A DNA stretch of 64,000 bases from Lachnospiraceae bacterium (GCA_910576335.1 CAJTIU010000003.1:282258-346257); one strand, 5' to 3'. Positions 1 to 7,765 are shown, counted from the first letter of the stretch. The notes: generated by a model not told the origin, from the sequence alone. Made by a program: numbers and translations.

Positions 1-2
1 TT

Positions 3-41
3 TCCAAGCAGGTGAGCCAGGATATTGACACAGAGGACTAG
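3..41 (+). CDS. C-terminal end of an upstream gene (partial)
   Basis: Frame 3 is open from the window edge to a TAG at 39-41 and would encode the last 12 residues of a protein ending in DIDTED. In proline reductase loci the gene upstream of prdA is often prdR or prdC, but 12 residues cannot identify it. The stop lies just before the large inverted repeat at 40-198, which fits the end of a transcription unit. Identity is unknown and even the coding status is uncertain. Confidence 0.3.
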   Translation, partial: SKQVSQDIDTED

Positions 42-198
42 TATAACCCAATTTAAATAGCCTTACGTTTTACTGGTCTGCTTTCCCGATAGCACATGTG
101 CAAAAGCCTCAGCGCAGCCCGAGTAGCCTTGCGTTTTTACACATGCACTCTCAAAGCGTCCTCAGTGAAACCGAAAGGTATTTAAAGCGGGTTATACT
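40..198. repeat. Long intergenic inverted repeat upstream of prdA
   Basis: The arms at 40-59 and 179-198 are inverted copies matching at 18 of 20 positions (AGTATAACCC...TTTAAATA). A second, inner inverted pair, CATGTG at 95-100 and CACATG at 140-145, has the same centre. The tip contains the string GCGCAGCCCGAGTAGCC. The whole element could fold as a long hairpin. A similar architecture, with a related tip, occurs at 12994-13152, so this may be a dispersed MITE-like or structured-RNA element. It could also end the upstream transcript. The rest of 199-322 holds the prdA leader and its AAGGAGG ribosome site; no clear sigma-A promoter is visible there. Confidence 0.65.
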
Positions 199-322
199 GC
201 GCCAAAATTAAAAGTTATTTTTTGCAGTTCCAAAGCAACATTCCTTCTGGGACAGGAGTATGTAAGATTGAAAATAGACAGAATATGGATGTTCACGACA
301 TTATTTAAGGAGGGAAAACAAT

Positions 323-2194
323 ATGTCAATTACAGCTGAAACAGCGAAAGCGCATGCCCATGATCCGGCGGTATTATGCTGCAGGGCCGAGGGCGGCATT
401 ACAATCGAACCGGCGAATCTGGAGGATCCGGCGATTTTTGACGACCTGGTGGATTCGGGACTTCTGAATCTTGACGGGTGTCTTACGATTGAGGAGGTAC
501 TGGGAGCGAAGCTTGTAAAAACATGTGATTCGCTCTGCCCGCTTACAGCAGATGTAGTGGAGGGGGCAAAAGCGCCTTCCGTATCCGGGGAAGTGCAGGA
601 GCAGAAGGAGGAACAGGGGGAATCGCAGCCAGAGGAAGCTGCACCGGCCCAGACAGCGGCAGTGCCTGCAGCAGTACCAGGCGGAATCCTGAAGATACAC
701 ATTGGGGAAGGCAGGGACATTGATCTGGAGATTCCGGTAGGAATCATCGGGGGCGGAAGCGCTCCGGCAGCAGGCAGTGTGCCGGAGACAGTAAAAGCAG
801 CGGCAGCAGAGACGGAGGAACCGGCACAGCAGCCGAAGCTGATCAGAAGCCTTACAAGGAAGCATTTTCATATTACAGAGGTAAAGCGCGGACCGGAGAC
901 AAAGATTGAGGGGACTGTCCTCTGTATCCGGGATGACATTGAAAAGGAATGTATAGACTCAGAGGAACTGGTCTATGATCTTAAGATTGATATTATTACA
1001 CCGGAGGATTATCATACCTACTCCGAGACAATCATGGATGTACAGCCTATTGCTGTAAAGGAGGGCGAGTACGAGCTTGGAAGCGGTGTTACAAGAGTGC
1101 TGGACGGCGTTGTGATGATGGTAACAGGAACCGATGCGAACGGGGTTCAGATCGGCGAATTTGGTTCCTCCGAGGGATATCTTGATGAAAATATTATGTG
1201 GGGACGCCCGGGCGCACCGGATAAGGGCGAGATCTTCATTAAGACACAGGTAACAGTTAAGGAAGGAACGAACATGGAGCGTCCGGGTCCGCTTGCGGCT
1301 CATACTGCAACAGATATCATTACCCAGGAGATCCGTGAGGCATTAAAGGAACTGGATGAGAATCTCGTTGTGTCAGAAGAGACCTTTGACCAGTATAGAA
1401 GACCCGGTAAGAAGAAGGTTGTAATTGTAAAGGAGATCATGGGCCAGGGAGCAATGCATGATAATCTGATCCTCCCGGTTGAGCCGGTAGGCGTGCTGGG
1501 GGCGAAGCCCAATGTCGACCTTGGAAATGTCCCAGTGGCAGTATCTCCTCTTGAGGTGCTGGATGGATGTATCCATGCGCTGACCTGTATCGGGCCTGCA
1601 TCAAAAGAGATGTCCAGACATTACTGGAGAGAGCCGCTAGTTCTTGAAGTGCTCCATGATGAGGAACTGGATCTGTGCGGCGTGATCTTTGTGGGAAGTC
1701 CGCAGATCAATGCAGAGAAGTTCTATGTATCAAAGCGTGTGGGACAGCTCTGTGAGATGCTGGATGTTGACGGTGCATTCATTACAACAGAGGGCTTTGG
1801 AAATAATCACATTGATTTCGCAAGCCATCATGAGCAGATCGGTATGAGAGGAATCCCGGTGGTAGGCATGTCCTTCTGCGCGGTTCAGGGAGCTCTCGTT
1901 GTAGGTAATAAATATATGACGCACATGGTTGATAACAACAAGTCAGAATCTGGTATTGAAAATGAGGTGCTTGCCTGCAATACACTTTGCCCGGAGGATG
2001 CGGTCCGCGCGGTACAGATGCTGAAAAACGCCATGGGCGGAGAGAATGTGAAGGCTGCAGAGAAGAAGTGGAATCCCAATGTGAAATCATCCAATGTGGA
2101 GTCGATTGAAGATGTGGCAGGAGAGAAGCTGTGCCTTGTAGAGAATGAGCAGTCTCTTCCGATGAGCAAGAAGCGTAAGGAAAAATATGATTAA
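323..2194 (+). CDS. prdA: D-proline reductase proprotein PrdA
   Basis: This is the precursor of the pyruvoyl-containing subunits of D-proline reductase, which reduces D-proline to 5-aminovalerate in Stickland fermentation. The 623-aa length fits the family. In known PrdA the chain is cleaved before a conserved Cys that becomes the pyruvoyl group; here the matching Thr421-Cys422 pair (ALTCIGPASKE) is present. The N-terminal third has a Pro/Ala/Glu-rich linker at about residues 85-165, followed by the conserved body beginning near ITEVKRGPE. The ATG is preceded by AAGGAGG. The next genes are a small conserved gene and prdB, the selenoprotein partner, so the cluster is probably cotranscribed. 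Assignment is secure from length, motif and context. Confidence 0.95.
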   Translation: MSITAETAKAHAHDPAVLCCRAEGGITIEPANLEDPAIFDDLVDSGLLNLDGCLTIEEVLGAKLVKTCDSLCPLTADVVEGAKAPSVSGEVQEQKEEQGESQPEEAAPAQTAAVPAAVPGGILKIHIGEGRDIDLEIPVGIIGGGSAPAAGSVPETVKAAAAETEEPAQQPKLIRSLTRKHFHITEVKRGPETKIEGTVLCIRDDIEKECIDSEELVYDLKIDIITPEDYHTYSETIMDVQPIAVKEGEYELGSGVTRVLDGVVMMVTGTDANGVQIGEFGSSEGYLDENIMWGRPGAPDKGEIFIKTQVTVKEGTNMERPGPLAAHTATDIITQEIREALKELDENLVVSEETFDQYRRPGKKKVVIVKEIMGQGAMHDNLILPVEPVGVLGAKPNVDLGNVPVAVSPLEVLDGCIHALTCIGPASKEMSRHYWREPLVLEVLHDEELDLCGVIFVGSPQINAEKFYVSKRVGQLCEMLDVDGAFITTEGFGNNHIDFASHHEQIGMRGIPVVGMSFCAVQGALVVGNKYMTHMVDNNKSESGIENEVLACNTLCPEDAVRAVQMLKNAMGGENVKAAEKKWNPNVKSSNVESIEDVAGEKLCLVENEQSLPMSKKRKEKYD

Positions 2195-2225
2195 ATAAAC
2201 AGGATGAAATAATCAGGTGAAAAGC

Positions 2226-2504
2226 ATGTCAGACTTAAAATACGGGGATAAGATAATACGGATGGAGGGTGTGATCGTGGAGGTGCATGACGGTGCGGTA
2301 GCGGTTGATTTAAAGGGCCGCCTCGGATATCTGAAGGTGCCTGTGCGGATGTTCATCAGTGATTATCCGATTAAGGTGGGCCAGGAGGTTGCCTGGAATA
2401 TGAGCTTTGTAGAGCAGCTGGGGCCGGAGGTCAATGAAAAATATGTGAGTAACCTTGACACTTATACAAGGCGTCAGAAAGAGATGCGTGAAAAACGAAA
2501 ATAA
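2226..2504 (+). CDS. Small conserved proline-reductase-cluster protein (CBO2463/CBO2479-like)
   Basis: A basic protein of about 92 aa lying between prdA and prdB. Small genes in this position occur in other clostridial prd clusters and are annotated as a CBO2463/CBO2479 domain family of unknown function. The sequence has a compact beta-rich look (KYGDKIIRMEGVIVEVHDGAVAVDL) reminiscent of a small barrel, and ends in a charged tail (RRQKEMREKRK). The ATG at 2226 is favoured over the in-frame GTG at 2217 because the AGGTG ribosome site is better spaced. Its role could be assembly or maturation of the reductase, which is inference from position only. Confidence 0.75.
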   Translation: MSDLKYGDKIIRMEGVIVEVHDGAVAVDLKGRLGYLKVPVRMFISDYPIKVGQEVAWNMSFVEQLGPEVNEKYVSNLDTYTRRQKEMREKRK

Positions 2505-2506
2505 TC

Positions 2507-2578
2507 GTAACAGTTCAGACGGGTCTGTGCAGGGTCTGCCCCGGCGAAGCGAGGATATATACGGCACAAACCGTAACA
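2507..2578. repeat. Dispersed repeat copy 1, between the small prd gene and prdB
   Basis: This non-coding stretch begins GTAACAGTTCAGACGGGTCTG and ends near ACCGTAAC. It aligns well with 5571-5640 and, in reverse orientation, with 5284-5334. The shared core reads roughly GTAAC-N-RTTCAGCRGGTCTG ... ACCGTAA. An inverted GTTCAGAC / GTCTGAAC pair also frames this copy and the following bases. It may be a structured element or an internal processing or termination site in the prd transcript. The function is unknown. Confidence 0.5.
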
Positions 2579-2657
2579 GGGCAGCTTGTCTGAACAGTTG
2601 CAGACAATCAGAATAGCTGGCTGCGAAGGTACAGCGCAGCTGCTATGATTAGGAGGT

Positions 2658-3389
2658 ATGGCAATGAGTTTAACATTAGTAAAAGGAATGCAGTCGGAAA
2701 TATTTGTTCCAATTACTCCGCCGGCTGTATGGACTCCTGTTACAAAAGAGCTTAAGGATATGACGATCGCGCTTGCCACAGCAGCGGGCGTCCATCATAG
2801 AGATCAGGAAAGATTTAATCTTGCCGGAGACTTTACCTGGAGAAAAGTAACAGACGAGATGCCGTCAGACGAGCTGATGGTTTCCCATGGGGGTTATGAT
2901 AACGGGGATGTGAATAAGGATATTAACTGCATGTTCCCCATTGACCGGATTCATGAGCTGGCAAAGGAAGGCTTTATCAAAGCCTGCGCGCCTGTACATG
3001 CAGGCTTTATGGGAGGGGGCGGAAACCAGGAGAAATTCAAAGGCGAGACCGGACCCGCGATTGCCCAGATGTTTAAAGAGGAAGGAGTTGACGGGGTAAT
3101 CCTTACCGCCGGATGAGGTACCTGCCACCGCTCTGCAGTATTGGTGCAGAGAGCGATTGAACAGGCCGGAATTCCTACGATTATTATTGCGGCACTTCCG
3201 CCGGTTGTACGGCAGACCGGTACGCCCCGTGCGGTAGCCCCGCTGGTTCCCATGGGAGCAAATGCGGGTGCCCCGAATAACCCGGAGCAGCAGACACAGA
3301 TCGTGAAGGCAACATTGGAGCAGCTGGTGAAGATCGAGACACCGGGAAAGATTGTTCCGCTGCCGTTTGAGTATATTGCGAAAGTATAG
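2658..3389 (+). CDS. prdB: D-proline reductase selenoprotein PrdB, with in-frame UGA = selenocysteine
   Basis: PrdB is the selenocysteine subunit of D-proline reductase; it reduces the C-N bond of D-proline with the pyruvoyl subunit from PrdA. The frame runs from ATG 2658 to TAG 3387-3389 with one in-frame TGA at 3114-3116, giving 243 residues with Sec at position 153. The context TAG-Sec-GTCHR is the known active-site motif, and the length matches known PrdB. A SECIS hairpin lies just downstream (3131-3151). A standard gene caller would split this gene in two. The start has an AGGAGG ribosome site. Translation as one protein needs SelA/B/C/D elsewhere in the genome. Confidence 0.95.
3131..3151 (+). 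promoter_or_regulatory. Bacterial SECIS hairpin of prdB
   Basis: A perfect 7-bp stem, CTCTGCA (3131-3137) and TGCAGAG (3145-3151), closes a 7-nt loop GTATTGG. It begins 14 nt after the UGA at 3114-3116, the expected place for a bacterial SECIS element bound by SelB. A loop with adjacent G residues is typical. The hairpin is inside the coding region and is translated as part of PrdB. Confidence 0.85.
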
Positions 3390-3432
3390 ACTGGCGAAAG
3401 TATAGACTGAGGCGAAATCTGAAAAAAGATTC

Positions 3433-3461
3433 TTGAATCATCCTCAGAGATATGCTATATT
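3433..3461 (+). promoter_or_regulatory. Sigma-A promoter of a probable antisense RNA
   Basis: TTGAAT (3433-3438), a 17-bp spacer and TATATT (3456-3461) form a good sigma-A promoter pointing right. The only gene it faces is the leftward holin-like toxin at 3656-3561. A start near 3468 and an end at the hairpin 3535-3561, which is followed by a T-rich run, would give an RNA of about 100 nt complementary to the 3' end of the toxin message. Confidence 0.6.
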
Positions 3462-3467
3462 ATATAC

Positions 3468-3575
3468 AGAGGGAAAGCCATTCAAGCGGCTCTACCCCAA
3501 CTATGAGTTTTTACCTATGTTTTAACATAGGCAAGCCGTCACTATTGGTGGTAGTGGCGGCTATTTCCTTTTTCC
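3468..3575 (+). ncRNA. Probable type I antitoxin RNA, antisense to the toxin 3' end
   Basis: The proposed RNA starts downstream of the promoter at 3433-3461. It contains the hairpin CCTATGTT/AACATAGG (3514-3531) and ends at a stem with arms 3535-3544 and 3552-3561 followed by a T-rich run. That stem contains a U-G pair on this strand but an A-C mismatch on the other, so it fits a terminator for the rightward RNA. The end overlaps the last codons and stop of the toxin gene. A convergent 3'-overlapping layout is known from TxpA/RatA-type systems. No expression data are available. Confidence 0.5.
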
Positions 3576-3656
3576 CTTGTAGATCTGATAAAACAGACTT
3601 ATAAGGGTAACAATGAGTATACCTATCTGAATTAAATCCGAATATGTAACGTACAT
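3561..3656 (-). CDS. Putative holin-like toxin, 31 aa (type I toxin)
   Basis: A 31-residue ORF starts at ATG 3656 with an excellent AAAGGAGGGTGAT ribosome site and reads MYVTYSDLIQIGILIVTLIS then a basic tail (YKGKRK). It has a short polar N-terminus, one membrane helix and a basic C-terminus. This is the hallmark of the putative holin-like toxin family (Hol_Tox) that is common in Firmicutes. Such peptides act at the membrane and are normally silenced by an antisense RNA. It sits between prdB and prdD on the opposite strand. A hairpin with GGAGGG/CCCTCC arms in its 5' leader could hide the ribosome site. Confidence 0.85.
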   Translation of the reverse strand: MYVTYSDLIQIGILIVTLISLFYQIYKGKRK

Positions 3657-3757
3657 TGCTATCACCCTCCTTTCTTTCATCCGGAGGGCTACTCGAACCC
3701 TCCAAACTAGACCGGAGAGGTAAAGCCGCCTGGCTTAATGGTCTTTCCCTACCGACA

Positions 3758-3786
3758 ATATTAGCATAATATTTCTTGAGCGGCAA
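3758..3786 (-). promoter_or_regulatory. Promoter of the holin-like toxin
   Basis: On the minus strand TTGCCG (3786-3781) is separated by 17 bp from TAATAT (3763-3758). It would start transcription about 95 nt before the toxin ATG at 3656, leaving a long leader able to fold. This is in keeping with type I toxin mRNAs. Confidence 0.6.
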
Positions 3787-3920
3787 GCGTTTCACCGACT
3801 AAAAGATATAATCTCATACAACAAGGCTTAATATTCATGACTTAGGAATTTAATACGTAAAAATCACCATGGCATTTTTATGGAAAATGATGTACAATGG
3901 CATTAGGGAGGTGAGGCGGG

Positions 3921-4688
3921 ATGGCTGAGGAAGTCAGGGATTTAAGAAAACTAGTAATCAAGGCTTACCATATGCAGGATGTAGAATGGGGTGCACACAA
4001 TGATATTACAGCAGACGGACATATGACTGTCAGTAAGGAGACGCTGAAAAAGCTGACAGCCGGGGAAGAATATATAGAAGATATTGATCTCAGAATTATC
4101 AGGCCCGGCAGACATGACAGATGGACGAACACAATCATGGATATTATTCCGATCTCTGCAAAGGTACTGGGTAAGCTGGGTGAGGGGATTACACATACTG
4201 TTACCGGAGTATACGTAATGCTGACAGGCATAGATGTAAATGGAAAGCAGTGCCATGAGTTCGGATCATCCGAAGGGATTCTAAAAGACAGGCTCTATCT
4301 GAACCGCGCAGGAACACCGGGGGATGATGACTATATTGTCTCATTTGATGTAACTCTTGCGGCTGGCATGGGACAGGAGCGGCCTGGGCCGACAGCAGCA
4401 CACCGGGCATGTGACAGATTCATTCAGGACTACCGGATGAAGTTAAAAAAATTCAGGGGTGACAGATGCACAGAGCGGCATGAATATCATGATATCGTGC
4501 GCCCCGGGAAAAAACGCGTGCTGATTGTGAAACAGGTTGCAGGACAGGGAGCCATGTACGATACTCGTTTCTTTTCTCATGAGCCGTCCGGAGTGGAGGG
4601 CGGACGCTCCATAATAGATATGGGGAATATGCCTGTACTGGTAACGCCAAATGAGTACAGAGACGGAATCATCCACTCCATGCAGTAA
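3921..4688 (+). CDS. prdD: Proline reductase cluster protein PrdD
   Basis: A 255-aa paralogue of the middle of PrdA: the FGSSEG, QERPGPTAAH, RRPGKK/RPGKKR and GQGAM motifs of PrdA recur in the same order. It ends at YRDGIIHSMQ, the point that in PrdA corresponds to the residues just before the Thr-Cys cleavage site. It is followed 15 nt later by prdE, which continues the homology. PrdD and PrdE are conserved in clostridial prd clusters; their exact role (possibly assembly or activation) is not settled. The ATG follows GGGAGGTGAGG. Confidence 0.9.
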   Translation: MAEEVRDLRKLVIKAYHMQDVEWGAHNDITADGHMTVSKETLKKLTAGEEYIEDIDLRIIRPGRHDRWTNTIMDIIPISAKVLGKLGEGITHTVTGVYVMLTGIDVNGKQCHEFGSSEGILKDRLYLNRAGTPGDDDYIVSFDVTLAAGMGQERPGPTAAHRACDRFIQDYRMKLKKFRGDRCTERHEYHDIVRPGKKRVLIVKQVAGQGAMYDTRFFSHEPSGVEGGRSIIDMGNMPVLVTPNEYRDGIIHSMQ

Positions 4689-4703
4689 GGAGGTGCGGAG
4701 AGA

Positions 4704-5192
4704 ATGGGAATAGGACCATCAACAAAAGAGACGACATTACATCATTTCAGAGACCCGCTGCTTGATGTGGTGTCAGAGGATACAGACCTGGATCTTATGG
4801 GAATTCTGCTTGTGGGAACCCCGGATGACCAGACAGACAAGATGCTGGTAGGAACGCGGTGTGCGGTAATGGCAGAAGGCATGCGGGCAGACGGAGTGAT
4901 CCTGTCCTCTGACGGGTGGGGGAACAGTGACGTTGATTTTGCCAACACATGCGAGCAGCTCGGAATCAGGGGGATACCGGTCACGGGGCTGAATTTTAAC
5001 AGCGGACCGGCGCATTTTGTTGTGGAAAATGAGTATATGGACGGAATTGTAGACATCAATAAAAACGAGGAAGGCGTGGAAACCAACGTTGTGGGGGAAA
5101 ATAACGTGGTCAGGCTTGACTGCCTGAAGGCTAAGGCCCTTCTGAAGCTGAAAATGCGTCAGAAAGACCAGAAACTGGGAAATAAGGCGTAA
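4704..5192 (+). CDS. prdE: Proline reductase cluster protein PrdE
   Basis: A 162-aa paralogue of the C-terminal part of PrdA. It begins MGIGPSTKE, matching the PrdA sequence right after the pyruvoyl cysteine (IGPASKE), and keeps the DGWGNSDVDFA and GIRGIPVTG signatures (PrdA: EGFGNNHIDFA, GMRGIPVVG). The start has AAGGAGG 8 nt upstream and the gene is tightly linked to prdD, so the two are probably cotranslated. Together PrdD and PrdE look like a PrdA whose two halves are encoded separately. No Cys is available at the start to form a pyruvoyl group, so a structural or maturation role is more likely than catalysis. Confidence 0.9.
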   Translation: MGIGPSTKETTLHHFRDPLLDVVSEDTDLDLMGILLVGTPDDQTDKMLVGTRCAVMAEGMRADGVILSSDGWGNSDVDFANTCEQLGIRGIPVTGLNFNSGPAHFVVENEYMDGIVDINKNEEGVETNVVGENNVVRLDCLKAKALLKLKMRQKDQKLGNKA

Positions 5193-5199
5193 AATAACG

Positions 5200-5271
5200 G
5201 TAACTGCTCAGTACCTTCGCAGTTACATGCAAAAATCCATATAAAATTGCCTTTGGCAATGGGATTTTTGC
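5200..5271 (+). terminator. Paired hairpins after prdE, probable end of the prd transcript
   Basis: GTAACTGC (5200-5207) pairs with GCAGTTAC (5219-5226). A second, longer palindrome follows: GCAAAAATCC (5229-5238) with GGATTTTTGC (5262-5271) enclosing ATTGCC/GGCAAT. The second ends in a T-run within its arm, so it can stop transcripts in either direction. It lies directly after the prdE stop. Confidence 0.5.
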
Positions 5272-5283
5272 ACTCCTGAATCA

Positions 5284-5334
5284 CTTTCTTACGGTCAGCG
5301 CAGTAAATGCGCAGACCTGCTGAATAGTTACAAA
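5284..5334 (-). repeat. Dispersed repeat copy 3 (reverse orientation)
   Basis: Read on the minus strand this stretch runs GTAACTATTCAGCAGGTCTG ... GACCGTAAG and matches the copies at 2507-2578 and 5571-5640. With the latter it forms an inverted pair about 235 bp apart, flanking the possible small RNA at 5433-5570. No coding potential was seen. Confidence 0.5.
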
Positions 5335-5432
5335 TAACGTTCACTTCATTGTAATAAAGTGCCGAAAAGGTCTGCGGAATATTTTGATTGTTCGGTGGAT
5401 TGCATAAAATTTAACAATTTATGAAAATTATA

Positions 5433-5570
5433 TTGACTGGAAAAAAGAGAAGTGCTATATTAAACATGTCTTAAATGAGCAACAGATAAGGACAAATTGC
5501 TTTACATACAGGTCTTTATTCTGGTTTAAGACTGCATAATAAATCATTCTTATTGTATAATTATAGGTAA
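5433..5570 (+). ncRNA. Possible small structured RNA with its own promoter
   Basis: TTGACT (5433-5438), 17 bp and TATATT (5456-5461) make a strong promoter, but no ORF with a ribosome site follows for more than 300 bp. The predicted transcript begins with GTCTTAAA (5468-5475), which pairs with TTTAAGAC (5525-5532). Inside, AGCAA pairs with TTGCT, giving a long folded domain. It lies in the 694-bp gap between prdE and the next gene, framed by inverted repeat copies. Nothing matching a known RNA family was recognised. Confidence 0.35.
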
Positions 5571-5640
5571 TTATTCAGCAGGTCTGTGCAGGATCCGCCT
5601 TGACAAAGCGTGGGTGTTTGCTGTGTTGACCGTAAGAAAT
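5571..5640 (+). repeat. Dispersed repeat copy 2
   Basis: This segment (GTAATTATTCAGCAGGTCTG ... GACCGTAAG) aligns with the copy in the prd operon at 2507-2578 and, inverted, with 5284-5334. The remaining 5641-5807 has no convincing gene on either strand; short ORFs there lack ribosome sites. Confidence 0.5.
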
Positions 5641-5807
5641 GATGGTTGTTATTGCAGTTATGCTGCTGCCGGTCGTTTCCCCCAAGAATGGCCTTGCGGC
5701 AGTGAACTCCAATTACTATATATTTCCTCTTAACAGAGGAGCATTCCCCAGCTTTGTATATATAGACAAAACTGCAATGCAACGAGGAAAAACCTCTCAA
5801 TGACATA

Positions 5808-5852
5808 CCAAAGAAAAAGCGCAGCATACGGAATGCTGCGCTTTTTCTTTGG
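5808..5852. terminator. Perfect 20-bp hairpin, bidirectional terminator
   Basis: Arms 5808-5827 and 5833-5852 are perfectly complementary (CCAAAGAAAAAGCGCAGCAT and its complement) around a 5-nt loop. T-rich runs in both arms would terminate in both directions. It lies 34 bp beyond the stop of the leftward AAA/nuclease gene, so it is most likely that gene's terminator. Confidence 0.85.
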
Positions 5853-5886
5853 GGACAGTTTAGTGCCGCGGCACATTCTTTATTCG

Positions 5887-7461
5887 TTATTCTATGTGGT
5901 ATTGTTCAATGACGCACTGGTGTTTTTTTGTCTTAAGGCTGTAAGTTACGCCGATCAAGAGCAGATTGCCGTGGTAATCTTTTAAGGATTCAACATAGCG
6001 CCTTTCCTTGATTTGCTGAATTGCGCCTTTAACAGATTTATTCCACTTTAGCTCCACAACTAGGGCGGGCTTGTCGGGGTGATTCCTTCTTGGAATATAT
6101 ACAAGATCAGCAAATCCCTTTCCAGTTGGAAACTCTCTGAAAGATAAATAATATTCCCTGGCGCTGTAAAAGGCCAGCGCGATCGTGCAGGACAGGGCAT
6201 TCTCGTCGTTGTATGCCAGTATGGAGGTTTCCATATGTGCTGCTTCAATCCCGTCTGCCAGTGCAGAAGCATCCTTTTGGATCGCAGCTGATACGAGGGC
6301 ATCTGATTTTTTGATGGCGTCTATGATATTATCCCAGCCGGCAGACTCAATGGCATTGCAAAATTCGGAGGATATTTCCGAATTTGGTATAAAAACTTCC
6401 CCTTTTGTAAAGTCATATCCGAGATAACCGAGATGAATTAACAATGTGAGTACATCATCAGCAGAGGAAAAGCTGGTCATATCGTTCGAAAAAGTCGCGG
6501 TATTTATCCTTTTTCTTGCTCCAGCAAGAAGCTCAGTAATGATATCCCGAAGTCCCTTGAAGTTTAGGGTGATATAATCTTGAAGAGCCTCAAATGTCTC
6601 TGTTTTATTCCAGAAATTATCATAGCTGCGGGTAAGCATTGCACTTACTACGGAACGGGGATTGTAGACATGCGGTGTACCTTCAAAGCAATACCCGTCA
6701 TACAGGCGTTTTATTTCATCGTAATCCATGTCATATGAAGTGCATAGTTCCATTACCTCTCCTTCTGTAAAGCCTACATAGGAAGACAAAGGACCGGGAT
6801 TGGTCATGGAGAATTCGTCAAACATATTAAGGGCAGAATGAGAGCCGTATTTTTTAATTGGGAGAATACCAGTCATATAGGCAAATGCCACATAGGGCTG
6901 GTCTTTTAACAGGCTTCGGATAAAGTCCAGGTACAGTTTTTGCGCATCTATATCTGCTTTATATTCGCGGAATATGCAGTCCCATTCGTCGATAATAAAG
7001 ATAAATGGAATACCGGTTTCGGAAAAGACATCCATCAGGCATCCAGTCAAGTCGGTATGATCGAAATAGTCAATGTCAGGGTAAGTCTGTACAAGCTCCT
7101 TTGTCAGATAACCTTCGATAAGGGTTTTCATTTTTTTAATGTTCTGTGTGCGGCTCAGAAACTGCTGCATATTTATAAAAATGACATTATAATGATTCAG
7201 ATGCCTGTGATAGGATTCGTCCTGTGCAATGGAAAGCCTGCAAAATTGCATGCTGGAATCAATATCTCTGCTGTAATATGCTGCTAACATCTGGGCAGTT
7301 ACGGATTTTCCGAACCGTCTTGGCCGGCTGACACAGACAAAACGCTGCGGTGTGTTAATCACAGAATTTGCATAGGAGATCAGATCCGTTTTATCTACAT
7401 AGATTTTTGAATTGAGTGTCATTTGAAAAAGAGTATTTCCCGGATTTAAGTAAATTCCCAT
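5887..7461 (-). CDS. AAA-ATPase-like protein with C-terminal PD-(D/E)XK nuclease domain
   Basis: A 524-aa protein of the AAA-ATPase_like plus PDDEXK_9 family, abundant in gut Firmicutes and Bacteroidetes. The P-loop is RPRRFGKS at residues 46-53 and Walker B is FIIDEWD near 155-161. The C-terminal nuclease core reads FADLVYIPRR ... ALVVELKWN near 450-480, with the expected D and ExK residues. The function of the family is unproven; roles in mobile DNA or defence have been suggested because of the nuclease fold. It is a single leftward gene with a GAGGAGG-like site before ATG 7461 and a strong terminator at 5808-5852. Confidence 0.85.
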   Translation of the reverse strand: MGIYLNPGNTLFQMTLNSKIYVDKTDLISYANSVINTPQRFVCVSRPRRFGKSVTAQMLAAYYSRDIDSSMQFCRLSIAQDESYHRHLNHYNVIFINMQQFLSRTQNIKKMKTLIEGYLTKELVQTYPDIDYFDHTDLTGCLMDVFSETGIPFIFIIDEWDCIFREYKADIDAQKLYLDFIRSLLKDQPYVAFAYMTGILPIKKYGSHSALNMFDEFSMTNPGPLSSYVGFTEGEVMELCTSYDMDYDEIKRLYDGYCFEGTPHVYNPRSVVSAMLTRSYDNFWNKTETFEALQDYITLNFKGLRDIITELLAGARKRINTATFSNDMTSFSSADDVLTLLIHLGYLGYDFTKGEVFIPNSEISSEFCNAIESAGWDNIIDAIKKSDALVSAAIQKDASALADGIEAAHMETSILAYNDENALSCTIALAFYSAREYYLSFREFPTGKGFADLVYIPRRNHPDKPALVVELKWNKSVKGAIQQIKERRYVESLKDYHGNLLLIGVTYSLKTKKHQCVIEQYHIE

Positions 7462-7765
7462 AGCAGACCTCCTCGTGTATCGTTATATAGGACATTTTAC
7501 TTGATCTTATGGAAAATGGCAAGGGATAGTTGCGGCGGTTAGTCCGTGAATCGCAACAAGGAATATCAAAGAAATAAATGCCAAAAGGTATTATGAAATA
7601 CAAATTACGTCCGATATTTATAATATGGGTGTGGGGAAGGGTCGCATCTGCAGAGCCGCGAACCCCGCTGCACGGTATCTGCATAGGAGTTGTCATGACA
7701 GCTCCGTAGTTTGAATCACCAGTTTTTTCTAAGACTGGATAGTAGGGGAAAAGTCTTCGAGAGTG

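Noticed and set aside
25..47. TTGACA...TATAAC as a prdA promoter
   Set aside because: The spacer is only 11 bp, too short for sigma-A. A sigma-54 site (GG-N10-GC) was also sought in 199-322, since PrdR regulators use it, but no convincing match was seen.
5561..5827. Leftward 88-aa ORF in the gap after prdE
   Set aside because: No ribosome site, it overlaps a terminator hairpin and a repeat, and the translation looks random.
7391..7696. Leftward 101-aa ORF upstream of the AAA/nuclease gene
   Set aside because: It overlaps the start of the well-supported gene in another frame and lacks a ribosome site.
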